Source: Syntrophothermus lipocalidus DSM 12680 (GTDB lineage: Bacteria > Bacillota > Syntrophomonadia > Syntrophomonadales > Syntrophothermaceae). Taken from it: a DNA stretch of 64,000 nt. Under the pieces are notes generated by a model. It worked only from the letters and a program-made list of their open reading frames with translations. It did not search any database and was not told the DNA's origin. Below, in pieces: positions 7,594 through 19,821 of the stretch. Both the position numbers and the translations under genes were made by a program. The stretch covers positions 2,232,001 through 2,296,000 of the forward strand of contig NC_014220.1 of the NCBI RefSeq assembly GCF_000092405.1. Direction: 5' to 3'. Numbering within the stretch: the stretch's first letter is position 1; every line of letters begins with the position of its first letter.

Positions 7594-8540
7594 TTACTTG
7601 TACCTCGTTACCTTAAAACGCTCTATCTGGTAAGGCTCGTCTGGTCTAATACCGGCTTTTTGGAGAGCAATACTGATCTGCTGGTCTACCGTATCAACCC
7701 CCTCCAAGTCTGGCAGCAGCACCCCGGTCCGGCCTCCGCACCTGACGATAACCCCATACTTCTTGGGGTCCAGCTGATCTCTGCCCGACACAGCTTCCGG
7801 CTGGCCCAGTACATCGACCGAGTAAACCAGTTCATCCAGTTCCTCTTCGGTAACCGGAGAAAAGCGGTAATCCCTGGTCCCGGCACTGACCGCATTCTCC
7901 CTGATTTCCAAGGCCAGGTTTTTTTGCGTGGGCAAAATGGTACCTATACAACCGCGGAGTTGCCCTTCCTTTTTCAGGGAAACAAATGCACCGGCTGGCT
8001 TCTTTAATTCCTGTGGGAGTTCGGGAGGTAGCTCCGCCTTTTTACCCTGACGTACGTACGTCTCCAAGCATTCGCGAGCCCACCTGACTATGGGGGACTC
8101 CTGCTGGCGCCGGGACTCGATCTGGCGCCTGTTATCCTCTCTAAGACGGGATAAAAACATCCTGGACTGGTCAGAGCATCCGGGAATAAAACCGGCGACA
8201 AGATAACCGACCCCAAACGGGCCTTCGTAAGAAAAGACCAGGCTGGAAAAAGACCTGCCTTCCAAAGCACCCATTAGCACTATTATGGAGCGGTAACCAC
8301 ATTCTCCTGCATTCTCGACTAACTGGGATGGTAGTTCCAGTACCCCCTTGACATCTCCTTGCGCTAGGAGCTCCTTTACCTTCAGGTCGAAGACTTGTCC
8401 GTCGGGATGGTAAGAATACGGACCCTCTGAGCGAGTTCTCTCATTCCCTGCACCGTGGCTTGGGCCTCAAGTAGATCGGCCCCTCCGATTTCCGGAACGA
8501 TAATTGGGGGGTGTGGCATCAAGGCCCCGTAAACTATCAT
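7594..8540 (-). pseudogene. Memo-like/AMMECR1 fusion with internal deletion and frameshift
   Basis: An ATG at 8540 starts the expected Memo (LigB-like) N-terminus, MIVYGALMPHPPIIVPEIGG, but the frame ends at a TGA at 8382-8384 after 52 codons. Near 8425 the sequence jumps, in another frame, to the C-terminal end of the same domain (GPYSYHPDGQVFD, then LVENAGECGYRSIIVLMGAL and YEGPFGVGYLVAGF). About 150 residues are missing compared with intact homologues, by memory of the family. The AMMECR1 domain is complete (KKPAGAFVSL, LRGCIGTI, CGGRTGVLLPDL) and open from 8280, but no good ribosome site is seen there. Assembly error would be the other explanation. Confidence 0.8.
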
Positions 8541-9262
8541 TCTCCCGCCTCCTCAACGTGGTATTTGACGATCCCAGAAAAGATGGCATAAGCTAGGCGA
8601 GCTTGGTATGCTTTATCGGCGAGCAAGAACTCTTCTTGCGGATTAGACAGGAATCCGACTTCCAAGATGACAGCAGGCATAGATGTTTTTTCGGTTATGA
8701 AGTACACCGCCGGCTTAGCTTCACGGTTAGTATTCCCCAGAATCCTCCTCAATTCCTGCTGGATAGAGATAGCTATGTGCCTGCTTTCTTCGCTGGTAGG
8801 ACAGTAAAAAACCTGGGCTCCGCTCCACCGGGGGGAGAAGTCGGCATTGCAGTGTATGCTGATGAACATATCGGCTTTTACCTCTTGGGCCTTGGCTGCT
8901 CGACGGGCTAGATCCTGTCTCTTCCTTTCGATAAGGCTCCCCTCAAATCCTGAGTCTGCCAGGTCATTGTCTGTTTCCCGGGTCATCACCACTACTGCTC
9001 CTGCCTGGCCGAGATAGGTAGCTAAACGCCTTGAAATCTCCAGATTCACATCTTTCTCAAGGGTGCCATTACGCCCGACCGCTCCCGGATCGATTCCCCC
9101 ATGTCCGGGGTCGATAACGATGATTTTATTCGCAATCGCATAAGATAGCACGCTGTAATCTTCCTCTGCCCCGACTTGTAAACTAGCGATGAACAAAACA
9201 GCGGCAAATACCACCGCCATAACGGACTGCACCCTTTTCAGGCGAATAACCAATAGCCACAA
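8537..9262 (-). CDS. cwlD: N-acetylmuramoyl-L-alanine amidase CwlD
   Basis: 241 residues with an N-terminal membrane anchor or signal (about residues 13-31) and an Amidase_3 catalytic domain. Zinc ligands are visible: the first His in DPGHGGIDPG, the Glu in NGTLEKDVNLE, and the His in FISIHCNAD; the catalytic Glu is in AVILEVGFLSNP. CwlD removes peptide side chains so that muramic-delta-lactam can form in spore cortex. B. subtilis CwlD has nearly the same length and also lies close to rplM-rpsI. The stop codon overlaps the next ATG (ATGA at 8537-8540). Confidence 0.9.
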   Translation of the reverse strand: MWLLVIRLKRVQSVMAVVFAAVLFIASLQVGAEEDYSVLSYAIANKIIVIDPGHGGIDPGAVGRNGTLEKDVNLEISRRLATYLGQAGAVVVMTRETDNDLADSGFEGSLIERKRQDLARRAAKAQEVKADMFISIHCNADFSPRWSGAQVFYCPTSEESRHIAISIQQELRRILGNTNREAKPAVYFITEKTSMPAVILEVGFLSNPQEEFLLADKAYQARLAYAIFSGIVKYHVEEAGE

Positions 9263-9401
9263 CCGACCCAGCTGCTATCCCCCCAAGCCTGGAAGCTTAC
9301 ATACCCCCTCTCGTAAACTTATATGCGGCTATTGAAAAATTAAAACCCCGCTTGGTGTGAGAGCGTGAGTAGCGATGGGTGTTGGGCCCCATTTAGAAAG
9401 C

Positions 9402-9432
9402 AAAAAAGGAAGGTTCTTTGCCTTCCTTTTTA
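9402..9432 (-). terminator. Terminator after rpsI
   Basis: On the minus strand the rpsI stop TAA runs into AAAAGGAAGG-CAAAGAA-CCTTCCTTTTTT, an intrinsic terminator with a T-run. It separates the L13/S9 operon from cwlD; the 139 bp beyond (9263-9401) hold no gene or clear promoter that I can see. Confidence 0.85.
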
Positions 9433-9822
9433 GCGTTTGGAGTATTGCGGAGCTTTTCTAGCTTTGTGTAAGCCGTATTTTTTGCGTTCCTTCATGCGCG
9501 GGTCTCTGGTCAAGAAACCGGCTCTCCTCAATTGAGGACGGAGATCAGGGTTAGCCTGCACCAAAGCCCTGGCAATCCCCAACCGGACGGCTCCCGCTTG
9601 CCCGGTTATTCCTCCTCCGTCCACCCTTGAAATCACGTCAAAACGTCCGGTCATACCGGTCAACTCCAAGGGCTGCATAACCAAGAGCCTCCGGGTCAGG
9701 TTGGGAAAGTATTCTTCCATTCGCCGCCCGTTTATGATTATGTTGCCTTCTCCTGGGATAAGCCTAACCCGAGCTACTGCCGTTTTTCTCCTGCCTGTCC
9801 CCCAGTACTGGACCTTAGCCAT
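9430..9822 (-). CDS. rpsI: 30S ribosomal protein S9
   Basis: 130 residues, full length. The start [19 protein letters not shown], the central [19 protein letters not shown] and the basic tail ending in YSKR, which reaches the P-site tRNA in the 30S subunit, are diagnostic. It follows rplM by 12 bp, the usual L13-S9 operon. Confidence 0.98.
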   Translation of the reverse strand: MAKVQYWGTGRRKTAVARVRLIPGEGNIIINGRRMEEYFPNLTRRLLVMQPLELTGMTGRFDVISRVDGGGITGQAGAVRLGIARALVQANPDLRPQLRRAGFLTRDPRMKERKKYGLHKARKAPQYSKR

Positions 9823-9834
9823 TCTCTCGCCTCC

Positions 9835-10269
9835 TTACCCTCTTAGTATCCAGGCTTCGGGCTTCTGCGCTTGATGTGGATGATCCGGCCCCCGGTAGAC
9901 TTTCAGCTTCTTAAACATCTTTTTCCCCAACCGGTTATGGGGGAGCATCCCTTTAATAGCTATCTCCACTGCCTTTTCCGGGTTCTTGTCGAGTAGATCC
10001 CTGTACGTCATCTCGCGTAAGCCACCTGGATAACGGGTATGATAAATGTATTTCTTCTTGAGAAGCTTGTTACCGGTCAAGCGAACTTTGTCGGCATTCA
10101 CCACGATAACGAAATCGCCGGTATCGATGTGCGGAGTGTACGTCGGTTTATGTTTTCCCCGCAGAAGGTAAGCGGCTTGGGCTGCCAACCTTCCGAGGGT
10201 CTGCCCGTCCGCGTCTAATACATACCACTTGCGTTCGACATCGGATGGCTTGGCCATAAAGGTCTTCAA
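9835..10269 (-). CDS. rplM: 50S ribosomal protein L13
   Basis: 144 residues. Family features include [34 protein letters not shown] and [14 protein letters not shown]. An early-assembly protein that binds 23S rRNA. First gene of the rplM-rpsI operon with its own promoter at 10369-10398 and an untranslated leader of about 90 bases. Confidence 0.98.
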   Translation of the reverse strand: MKTFMAKPSDVERKWYVLDADGQTLGRLAAQAAYLLRGKHKPTYTPHIDTGDFVIVVNADKVRLTGNKLLKKKYIYHTRYPGGLREMTYRDLLDKNPEKAVEIAIKGMLPHNRLGKKMFKKLKVYRGPDHPHQAQKPEAWILRG

Positions 10270-10362
10270 ACTCGTTCCCTCCTATATCCTATTCGAATAG
10301 CTGGTTCTTAAAAGGCTTTGCCCGGTAGCGGGGCTCTACCTCCGGGTATTAGCCTGATGTAC
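10270..10362 (-). ncRNA. Probable L13 leader of rplM mRNA
   Basis: The 5' untranslated region of rplM has complementary segments: AGGCT(AATA)CCCGG near its 5' end and CCGGGCAAAGCCTTT farther on, with GGTAGAGCCCCGCTACC between them as an inner hairpin. Position and fold suit the Firmicutes ribosomal L13 leader, through which L13 is thought to control its own operon. Assigned by position and base pairing, without a covariance search. Confidence 0.55.
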
Positions 10363-10368
10363 CTTTTA

Positions 10369-10398
10369 ATATTACGAAAATCACCACGTATTTGTCAA
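10369..10398 (-). promoter_or_regulatory. rplM promoter
   Basis: TTGACA (10398-10393), an 18-base spacer and TAATAT (10374-10369) on the minus strand. The -35 box overlaps the last codons of truA, so rplM-rpsI can be transcribed independently of the long upstream ribosomal operon. Confidence 0.8.
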
Positions 10399-11129
10399 TA
10401 AAATACCCTCTTGAGGTACAGGCCGCAGGCCGGCACCGTGGGTCCGGCGCGCTGCCGGTCCCTAGATAGCAATATCTGCTCAACCTCTTCAGGGGCAAGC
10501 CGTTTCCTACCGACTTCCAGCAAGGTACCTACCATTATCCTGACCATGTTATACAAAAAACCGTCACCGCAGACGTCGATTTGAAGAAATGGCGGTTTTT
10601 CATTTATGCTGACTTCAAACACTGTTCTGACATAGTTCCTGACCCCGCTTCCACTTGCACAAAACGCCATGAAGTCGTGGGTACCTTCCATATATCGCGC
10701 TGCCTTCGCCATTGCCGGTAGGTCCAGTGGTTGAGGGTAGTAGTAAGCAAGGTTACGGTAAAAGGTACGTCCTTCTTCCTGGCGATATATCAAGTACCGA
10801 TAAGCCTTAGCCCGGGCTTGGTAACGAGGATGGAAACCTTCTTTCGCTTTTTCGCTCTTGAGCACCCTGATATCTGAGGGCAGAACAGAGTTGAGAGCTG
10901 GGGCAAACCTTTCAGGTGGTATCGGGCTTTCGGTGTCAAAGGCGATAACCTGCCCCAGAGCGTGAACCCCGGCATCAGTGCGACCGGCTGCCAAGACCTT
11001 CACCCTTTCGCCTGTGAGCTTGCAGATGGCTGCTTCCAGTTCCCCCTCTATCGTCAGGCCTCGGGGCTGTCTCTGAAAACCGCTGTATCGGGTTCCTTCG
11101 TACTCAACTAATGCTTTGATTCTGTTCAT
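10395..11129 (-). CDS. truA: tRNA pseudouridine(38-40) synthase TruA
   Basis: 244 residues from the ATG at 11129, which overlaps the ecfT stop as ATGA and has GGAGGG upstream. The catalytic Asp is in AAGRTDAGVHALGQV, and YEGTRYSGFQRQP marks the N-terminus. It converts U38-U40 of tRNA anticodon arms to pseudouridine. The ecfA1-ecfA2-ecfT-truA arrangement is the usual one in Firmicutes. Confidence 0.96.
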   Translation of the reverse strand: MNRIKALVEYEGTRYSGFQRQPRGLTIEGELEAAICKLTGERVKVLAAGRTDAGVHALGQVIAFDTESPIPPERFAPALNSVLPSDIRVLKSEKAKEGFHPRYQARAKAYRYLIYRQEEGRTFYRNLAYYYPQPLDLPAMAKAARYMEGTHDFMAFCASGSGVRNYVRTVFEVSINEKPPFLQIDVCGDGFLYNMVRIMVGTLLEVGRKRLAPEEVEQILLSRDRQRAGPTVPACGLYLKRVFY

Positions 11130-11926
11130 CCTCGCCCTCCGGTGAATTGGACACCTATCAATAGAAGGACACCAATTGCCAAGAAAAGATAATCGGTCAA
11201 CGTCATCTTTGACCTCCTGACCCGACTTCTCTTGCCACCGGCCCCGTATCCCCTGATCTCCATAGCCAGGGCCAGGTCTTCTGCCCTCCGCCAACACCGG
11301 CTTACAAGAGGAACTAAAACCGATATTATGCTGTTTAGCCTTGCGCGAAAGTGAAGGGATTCAAAATCGGCGCCCCTCGAGGCCTGGGCCTTTACCATTT
11401 CCTCTGCTTCATCAAAAACGATGGGCACAAAACGGATGGCTATGGTGGCTATCATGGCCAGCTCTTCCACCGGAACCCCTACCCTCCGGCAAGGTGTCAG
11501 TAAAACCTTTATCCCTTCAGCCAGTTTCACCGGAGAAGTAGTAAAGGTTAGCCATTGGGCTACCCAACAAACCAGCAGCAGTTTCATCCCTGTGGTTAGG
11601 GCCTGCCTAACCCCTTCTTCTTTAAGGGCGATGCCGTGTTCAGCGGTGAGATTTAACACCTGACTCAGGAAAAGCTGAGCAGCCACCGTCACTGCCACCA
11701 GCACCAGCATCGGTTTGAGGCTTCGAACGTACTGCGTAGCGGGTACTCGGGACAAGATGGTAAAAACAATTACCAGCCCTGTTACCAAGCTGAGCTCGAC
11801 AAAATCGCCGGCTAGGAACGCCGCCGTCGCCAAGATGAGCGTCAAAAGCAGTTTAGTATGAGGTTCTAACCTGTGTACGGGAGATTCTACCGGTATATAC
11901 TGTCCAAGTACATTTCCGCCAGACAT
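11126..11926 (-). CDS. ecfT: ECF transporter transmembrane component EcfT
   Basis: 266 residues with five or so membrane segments. The two coupling motifs typical of EcfT are visible: ASRGADFESLHFRARL (Ala-Arg-Gly type) and AMEIRGYGAGGKRSR. It links the ATPase pair to substrate-binding S components encoded elsewhere, allowing uptake of vitamins or metals. Eight bases separate it from ecfA2. Confidence 0.95.
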   Translation of the reverse strand: MSGGNVLGQYIPVESPVHRLEPHTKLLLTLILATAAFLAGDFVELSLVTGLVIVFTILSRVPATQYVRSLKPMLVLVAVTVAAQLFLSQVLNLTAEHGIALKEEGVRQALTTGMKLLLVCWVAQWLTFTTSPVKLAEGIKVLLTPCRRVGVPVEELAMIATIAIRFVPIVFDEAEEMVKAQASRGADFESLHFRARLNSIISVLVPLVSRCWRRAEDLALAMEIRGYGAGGKRSRVRRSKMTLTDYLFLAIGVLLLIGVQFTGGRG

Positions 11927-11934
11927 TGTCTTGT

Positions 11935-12846
11935 TTACGCTCCGTTTTCTCGAGGGCCCGAATGCTCTTGCTTTCGGCTGCGGCAGCGCAGGTGCGCAGA
12001 CCTGAGTAACCTTTCCAGTTCGTCGGCGGCTTCTTCCACATCAGTCACCGCCAGGTTAATCTCGGGACACCGCTTTTTAATCTCCAACAATACCCGATGC
12101 CACACGGGAACCTCAATACCGGACGCCACCAATTCGCTGCAATGATTCAGCACAGTTCTGGTCGGCCCTTGCATAATCAGACGCCCTTCTTTTAAAAGCA
12201 ACAACCTATCACTTATCTCGACCAGGTCTTCCAGGTCATGGGATACTAATACAACCGTGGTGCCTTCACCTTTCAGACGAAGTATAAACTGCTTCAGGTG
12301 CTGGCGAGCAACAGCGTCAAGCCCTGCCCATGGCTCATCTAAGAGAACATAATCAGGCCTCATCGCCACCATCCCGGCCAAGGCCACCAGCCGTTTTTGC
12401 CCTCCGCTTAAAGAAGCGCAGGTCCGTTCAGCGTATCTTGCCGGTGGTAGCCCCACCTGTTCCATGGCCCAGCATACCCGATTTTCCAATTCTTCTCCCC
12501 TCAATCCCAACTGCCGCGGACCGAAGGCTATATCTTCTCTAACGGTCAACTCGAAGACCTGCTTTTCCGGAAACTGAAAGGCAAGAGCCACCTTCCTGCG
12601 CAATTGAGTCAGCTTTTCTCCACCTAATTGGTCGATGCGCTCGCCGTCGATGAAAACCTGTCCTGAGCTCGGTTTGAGCAGGCCGTTTAAAAGCTGTAGA
12701 AGGGTCGACTTTCCCGAGCCGGTCGGTCCGGTGATTCCCGTGATGTCGCCTTTGGTCATGGTGCAGGTAATGCACTCAAGTGCCGCAGTTTGGAAAGGAG
12801 TGCCCGGGTGGTAGATTAAGCTTACCTCTTCTAAACGGATTGACAT
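11935..12846 (-). CDS. ecfA2: ECF transporter ATPase EcfA2
   Basis: 303 residues from the ATG at 12846, which lies inside the end of ecfA1 (16-base overlap); an upstream in-frame start at 13047 is ignored because it would run 67 residues through ecfA1. Walker A is GPTGSGKSTLL, signature LSGGQKRLVALAGM, Walker B YVLLDEPWAGLD, and the switch His is in VLVSHDL. It pairs with EcfA1 to power EcfT. Confidence 0.95.
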   Translation of the reverse strand: MSIRLEEVSLIYHPGTPFQTAALECITCTMTKGDITGITGPTGSGKSTLLQLLNGLLKPSSGQVFIDGERIDQLGGEKLTQLRRKVALAFQFPEKQVFELTVREDIAFGPRQLGLRGEELENRVCWAMEQVGLPPARYAERTCASLSGGQKRLVALAGMVAMRPDYVLLDEPWAGLDAVARQHLKQFILRLKGEGTTVVLVSHDLEDLVEISDRLLLLKEGRLIMQGPTRTVLNHCSELVASGIEVPVWHRVLLEIKKRCPEINLAVTDVEEAADELERLLRSAHLRCRSRKQEHSGPRENGA

Positions 12847-13652
12847 AGTGTTTTTACCATCTCTTCTACGGTTAGAATCGGCTTTGGAAGCTGGAATCCG
12901 CGGCGTCTTAGTGCATCTGCCAACCGGGACAAAGGGGGAGGATCTATCCCCGATGCTATCAGGAGTTCTTCGTCTCCCATTATGTCCTTCGGGTATCCTA
13001 TCGCCCGTACCTGTCCTTCGTCTAGGATGACTACTCTCTTGGCCCAAATCATCTCTTCTGCCCGGTGCGATGTCATCACAACGCCGATCCCTTCGGTCTC
13101 ATTGAGCTGAGCGAGGACGGCTAACACTTCTCTACGACCCCTAGCATCTAGCATGGCGGTGGGCTCGTCTAAGACAAGGTACCTGGTCCGTATAGCCAAA
13201 AGGCCGGCAATAGCTAATCTCTGTTTTTCTCCGCCCGACAAGAACCGGGGAGAGCTATTCCGGTAGCCCGTTAGCCCCACACTTGCCAGTGCTTCCTGCA
13301 CCCGGTGCTCAATTTCCTCTAGAGGCACCCCCAGGTTTTCCGGCCCAAAAGCCACGTCCTCTTCGACCAGGGTTGAGACAATCTGGTTTTCCGGGTCAGA
13401 TAACATCAGGCTTACAAACCGGCGAATGGTCCTCTTATGGGACCTTTCCCTGGTGTCCAGTCCCATTATCCGAACTGTTCCCCGGATAGGAACTATCACT
13501 CCGCTCATCAGTTTAGCCAGAGTCGATTTACCCGAGCCGTTTCTACCCAGTATCACCACAAAATCTCCGGGTTCGACAGAAAAAGTTATGCCGGTTACCG
13601 CGGGGGGTTGACCGGCTTCGTAAACGAAATGCACGTTGTTCAGTTCTAGCAT
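12831..13652 (-). CDS. ecfA1: ECF transporter ATPase EcfA1
   Basis: 273 residues. Walker A is GRNGSGKSTLAKL, the signature LSGGEKQRLAIAGL, Walker B YLVLDEPTAMLD, and the switch His is in MTSHRAEE. It starts seven bases after rplQ, so the vitamin-transporter module is transcribed with the alpha ribosomal operon, as in Bacillus. Confidence 0.95.
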   Translation of the reverse strand: MLELNNVHFVYEAGQPPAVTGITFSVEPGDFVVILGRNGSGKSTLAKLMSGVIVPIRGTVRIMGLDTRERSHKRTIRRFVSLMLSDPENQIVSTLVEEDVAFGPENLGVPLEEIEHRVQEALASVGLTGYRNSSPRFLSGGEKQRLAIAGLLAIRTRYLVLDEPTAMLDARGRREVLAVLAQLNETEGIGVVMTSHRAEEMIWAKRVVILDEGQVRAIGYPKDIMGDEELLIASGIDPPPLSRLADALRRRGFQLPKPILTVEEMVKTLCQSV

Positions 13653-13659
13653 AAGCCTC

Positions 13660-13998
13660 CTAGACCAGCTCTAGAATAACCAAAGGCGACCCGTCACCCC
13701 GGCGAAAGCCAGCTTTAACTATCCTGGTGTACCCGCCCTGACGTTCGCTGTATTTATCCGCCAGCTCGCTGAAGAGCTTGTGCACAACCCCCTCGTCCTG
13801 GATAAAAGCCAAGGCTTGTCTGCGCGCATGCAGATCGCCTCGCTTGCCGAGAGTAATCATCTTGTCGGTGAGCCGCTTCACTTCTTTGGCCCTGGTTTCG
13901 GTAGTGGTTATCCTTTCATTGCTAATCACTGCAGCCACCATGTTGGCAAGCATTGCCCTGCGATGACTGGTCCTCCTTCCAAGTTTGCGATATCCCAT
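13660..13998 (-). CDS. rplQ: 50S ribosomal protein L17
   Basis: 112 residues. It opens [17 protein letters not shown] and has [17 protein letters not shown], both diagnostic of bacterial L17. Last ribosomal gene of the alpha operon, 14 bp after rpoA. Confidence 0.98.
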   Translation of the reverse strand: MGYRKLGRRTSHRRAMLANMVAAVISNERITTTETRAKEVKRLTDKMITLGKRGDLHARRQALAFIQDEGVVHKLFSELADKYSERQGGYTRIVKAGFRRGDGSPLVILELV

Positions 13999-14012
13999 GT
14001 CTGTATCCTCCT

Positions 14013-14960
14013 CTACTCTTCAGGCTTCTTGAACGATAGGCCCAGTTCTTTTAATTTCCTTTCGATTTCGTCCAGGGACTTCTGCCCCAGGTTTCTTATT
14101 TTGCTCATTTCTTCACGGGTCTTTTCGACCAAATCACCAACCGTATTAATGTTAGCCCGCTTGAGCCCGTTGGAAGCCCGCACTGATAACTCCAATTCCT
14201 CGATGGACATATCCAGTATCTTGTCCTTCTGGTCTTCTTCTTTTTCTACCAAGATCTCGACCGGGGAGTAAGAATCATTGATCTCGGTGAATAATTTCAA
14301 GTGATCGATAAGTATATGGGCAGACAGGCTGACTGCCTCTTCTGGGCTTATGCTTCCGTTTGTCCAAACCTCTAGCATCAGGCGATCATAGTCGGTAACT
14401 CGACCTACGCGGGCGTTCTCAACCGTAAAATTGACCTTGTTTATCGGGGTAAAAATCGAATCGATAGGAATCAGCCCGATAACGTTTTCATCCTTCTTTT
14501 TCTGATCGGCACTCACATATCCGCGGCCGCGTTCAACTGTCATTTCCATGGCCAGGCGCCCGTCTTCATTTAGAGTAGCGATATGCAGCTCTGGATTAAG
14601 TATTTCGATTTCAGCATCGCGGATAATGTCCCCTGCTTTTACCTCTTTAGGGCCTCGCTGTTCCACAAATACGGTCTTAGGTTGATCATAGTCGTACCTG
14701 AGAACTACCTGTTTGAGATTAAGAATAATCTCGGTAGTATCCTCAACTACACCAGGTATGGTTGAAAACTCATGTAAAACCCCGTCAATCTTTATGGTGC
14801 TGATAGCCGCTCCAGGCAAGGACGAAAGTAGTACCCTGCGCAGGGAATTGCCCAAGGTTATTCCGAACCCGCGCTCCAAGGGCTCTATCACAAACTTGCC
14901 ATAACGGTTGTCCGGGGTCCTTTCCACGCACTCTATTCTCGGTCTTTCAATCTCAAGCAT
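14013..14960 (-). CDS. rpoA: DNA-directed RNA polymerase subunit alpha
   Basis: 315 residues. The N-terminal dimerisation domain ([20 protein letters not shown]) is followed by a linker and the C-terminal domain ([21 protein letters not shown], then [13 protein letters not shown]), which contacts UP elements and activators. Nucleates assembly of the polymerase core. Lies between rpsD and rplQ as in nearly all Firmicutes. Confidence 0.98.
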   Translation of the reverse strand: MLEIERPRIECVERTPDNRYGKFVIEPLERGFGITLGNSLRRVLLSSLPGAAISTIKIDGVLHEFSTIPGVVEDTTEIILNLKQVVLRYDYDQPKTVFVEQRGPKEVKAGDIIRDAEIEILNPELHIATLNEDGRLAMEMTVERGRGYVSADQKKKDENVIGLIPIDSIFTPINKVNFTVENARVGRVTDYDRLMLEVWTNGSISPEEAVSLSAHILIDHLKLFTEINDSYSPVEILVEKEEDQKDKILDMSIEELELSVRASNGLKRANINTVGDLVEKTREEMSKIRNLGQKSLDEIERKLKELGLSFKKPEE

Positions 14961-15006
14961 CGATGCCTCACCCTCCTTTTTGACCCGGGCTGGATCCCCT
15001 GGTCTC

Positions 15007-15636
15007 TTATCTAGAGTACAGCTCTACGATCAGGTGTTCATCGATAGGAGCATCGATCTGGTCTCTCCTGGGTAAGGCCAGCACTCTTCCAGAGAGGTTA
15101 TCGGCATTGACTTCCAACCACTCGGGAGGGGTTTTGTAGGCTGCTTGGGCCTGCAATTCCTTGAATTTCGCAGATTCCATGCTCTTTTCTTTTACCTGAA
15201 TGACGTCCCCGACCTTAACCAGGATCGAAGGAATGTTAACTTTTCTACCGTTCAGCAAGAAATGCCCATGGGTAATCAGCTGCCGTGCCTCAGGGCGCGA
15301 CCCGGCAAATCCCAAACGGTATACGACGTTATCCAGCCTTCTCTCCAGCAAAGCGAGCAGGTTTTCCCCCGTAATGCCCGGCTGTCTTTCTGCCTTTTCA
15401 AAATAGTTGCGGAACTGGCGCTCGAGTATTCCATAAATCCGCTTTGCCTTTTGCTTTTCGCGCAGCTGCGACCCATACTCGCTCGGTTTGCCACGGCGAC
15501 CCCGCCCGTGCTGGCCGGGAATATAAGGTTTCCTTTCAAGCGCACATTTTTCTGAATAACACCTTTCGGCCTTTAGATAAAGCTTTATCCCTTCTCTACG
15601 ACATAGCCGACAGGCTGGTCCTGTGTATCTTCCCAC
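15007..15636 (-). CDS. rpsD: 30S ribosomal protein S4 (zinc-type)
   Basis: 209 residues. The N-terminus holds four cysteines (C9, C12, C26, C31 in [10 protein letters not shown] and CYSEKCAL), the zinc-binding C+ form of S4. The S4 RNA-binding domain follows ([20 protein letters not shown]). A primary 16S rRNA binder. Confidence 0.98.
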   Translation of the reverse strand: MGRYTGPACRLCRREGIKLYLKAERCYSEKCALERKPYIPGQHGRGRRGKPSEYGSQLREKQKAKRIYGILERQFRNYFEKAERQPGITGENLLALLERRLDNVVYRLGFAGSRPEARQLITHGHFLLNGRKVNIPSILVKVGDVIQVKEKSMESAKFKELQAQAAYKTPPEWLEVNADNLSGRVLALPRRDQIDAPIDEHLIVELYSR

Positions 15637-15651
15637 TCGTCGATTACCTCC

Positions 15652-16044
15652 TTAAACTCTTCTTCTCTTGGGAGGGCGGCACCCGTTATGAGGAATTGGA
15701 GTGACATCTTTAATCACGCTGACATCAAGTCCTGCAGCCTGGAGACTCCTTATGGCCGCTTCTCTTCCTGCTCCTGGACCTTTAACATAGCACTCCACTT
15801 CCCGCACCCCGTGTTCCATAGCCGCCTTGGCCGCGTTTTCCGCCGCTTGCTGCGCGGCAAACGGAGTGCTTTTACGCGAGCCTTTGAACCCCACTGTACC
15901 CGCGCTGGCCCAGGAAATGACGTTTCCCTGGCGATCAGTAATCGTAACTATAGTATTGTTAAACGTCGATTTGATATGGGCAATTCCGTAATCGATGTTC
16001 TTCCTTTCTTTTCTCTTAACCCTAGTCGTAGTCTTACGCGCCAT
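15652..16044 (-). CDS. rpsK: 30S ribosomal protein S11
   Basis: 130 residues. [36 protein letters not shown] and the C-terminal [16 protein letters not shown] are S11 signatures. Part of the 30S platform; 15 bp after rpsM. Confidence 0.98.
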   Translation of the reverse strand: MARKTTTRVKRKERKNIDYGIAHIKSTFNNTIVTITDRQGNVISWASAGTVGFKGSRKSTPFAAQQAAENAAKAAMEHGVREVECYVKGPGAGREAAIRSLQAAGLDVSVIKDVTPIPHNGCRPPKRRRV

Positions 16045-16059
16045 CTAGCCAATTCCCCC

Positions 16060-16431
16060 TTACTTCTTCCGTTTAGTCCCTACCGTGCGACGTGGACCCT
16101 TTCGGGTGCGCGCGTTGGTCCTGGTCCTCTGTCCCCTGACCGGTAGCCCACGGCGATGCCGTATTCCACGGTAACACCCGATATCTATGAGTCTTTTGAT
16201 GTTCATACTTATTTCTCTACGCAATTCACCCTCGACCTTGTAACCCCGGTCAATGGCTTCCCTTATTTTGGCTATTTCTTCCTCAGTTAGATCTTTCACC
16301 CTGGTGTCCGGATTTATACCCGTTTCTTTCACTATCTTCTCTGCCGAAGACCGTCCTATTCCGAATATATAGGTAAGGGCCACAACTACTCGCTTATCCC
16401 TGGGTAAGTCTACCCCTGCTACTCTCGCCAA
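16060..16431 (-). CDS. rpsM: 30S ribosomal protein S13
   Basis: 123 residues. It opens [20 protein letters not shown] and has the C-terminal [20 protein letters not shown], the conserved extension that reaches the P-site tRNA. It sits in the 30S head. Confidence 0.98.
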   Translation of the reverse strand: MARVAGVDLPRDKRVVVALTYIFGIGRSSAEKIVKETGINPDTRVKDLTEEEIAKIREAIDRGYKVEGELRREISMNIKRLIDIGCYRGIRHRRGLPVRGQRTRTNARTRKGPRRTVGTKRKK

Positions 16432-16449
16432 ATCAATTCACCTCCAGAT

Positions 16450-16563
16450 TTAGCCTTGCTTCTGTTTGTGTTTTGGGTTTTCGCAGATAACCATTACTTT
16501 GCCTTTTCTCTTTATAACCTTGCACTTTTCACATATGGGTTTAACTGAGGGTTTAATTTTCAC
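16450..16563 (-). CDS. rpmJ: 50S ribosomal protein L36 (zinc-type)
   Basis: 37 residues read directly from the sequence: start GTG at 16563 with AAGGAGG nine bases upstream. The product begins [20 protein letters not shown] and ends [11 protein letters not shown]. The Cys/Cys/Cys/His zinc ribbon marks the C+ form. Lies between infA and rpsM as expected. Confidence 0.97.
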   Translation of the reverse strand: MKIKPSVKPICEKCKVIKRKGKVMVICENPKHKQKQG

Positions 16564-16620
16564 CAATTCAAACCTCCTTGAACAAGTCACTTTACCTTAA
16601 TCCGCAATTCTGATAATCCC

Positions 16621-16839
16621 TTATTTAAACCTGTATATGATTCTTCCCCGGTTTAAATCGTAGGGCGATAGCTCCACCATGACCCGATCCCCTGGGAGTA
16701 TGCGGATAAAGTTCATTCTCATTTTTCCCGAGATATGAGCGAGGACCTTGTGGCCGTTGTCCAACTCAACCCTGAACATGGCGTTGGGCAGTGACTCTAC
16801 CACTTTGCCCTCGACCTCGATTACATCTTCTTTAGCCAT
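16621..16839 (-). CDS. infA: Translation initiation factor IF-1
   Basis: 72 residues, the standard length, a single S1-like OB fold: [20 protein letters not shown] and [20 protein letters not shown]. Occupies the A site during initiation. Its start overlaps the end of the upstream KOW-protein gene by eight bases. Confidence 0.98.
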   Translation of the reverse strand: MAKEDVIEVEGKVVESLPNAMFRVELDNGHKVLAHISGKMRMNFIRILPGDRVMVELSPYDLNRGRIIYRFK

Positions 16840-17134
16840 CCTCCAGTCCTCCCCCCCCTGAGTCTCGATAGAGTAAATCTTCGATGGCTTTCCTAACCTC
16901 AGAGTTACTCAACGGATCACCCCGCGCCATCTTTTCTACAATGGCTGATGCAACGCGATTAGTTGTCTGCAGGTGCCTCAGGTTCTTAATCTTAGGTTTT
17001 TCTACCGTTCGCAAATCGCCATCCACCACCAAAACCAGTCTGTTGTCGATGACTCTTATTACTAACAAGGGCCGCCCTTGGTCCCTACCAGCCTTGGAAT
17101 ATACCAACCTGCCTACCAGGTTTTCTTCGGACAT
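16832..17134 (-). CDS. KOW-domain RNA-binding protein (YbzG/L14e-like)
   Basis: 100 residues. The N-terminus [20 protein letters not shown] is a KOW motif like that of archaeal/eukaryotic ribosomal L14e and the B. subtilis YbzG protein found at the same map-infA position. C-terminal half is helical and charged. Likely RNA or ribosome associated; function unknown. Twelve bases after map and overlapping infA, so it is translated with them. Confidence 0.85.
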   Translation of the reverse strand: MSEENLVGRLVYSKAGRDQGRPLLVIRVIDNRLVLVVDGDLRTVEKPKIKNLRHLQTTNRVASAIVEKMARGDPLSNSEVRKAIEDLLYRDSGGGGLEDG

Positions 17135-17146
17135 ACTTCACCCCCA

Positions 17147-19820
<2,674 letters not shown>

Positions 19821-19821
19821 A

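Noticed and set aside
7594-8540. Programmed frameshift in the memo-ammecr1 gene
   Set aside because: No slippery site is seen at the junction, and about 150 expected residues are missing, so a shift alone would not restore the protein.
9263-9401. Sporulation sigma-factor promoter for cwlD
   Set aside because: cwlD is sporulation-linked in Bacillus, but I could not find -35/-10 boxes of sigma-E or sigma-G type with acceptable spacing.
12846-13047. Longer N-terminus for EcfA2 starting at 13047
   Set aside because: It would read 67 codons through ecfA1 with no domain and no ribosome site; homologues start at the ATG at 12846.
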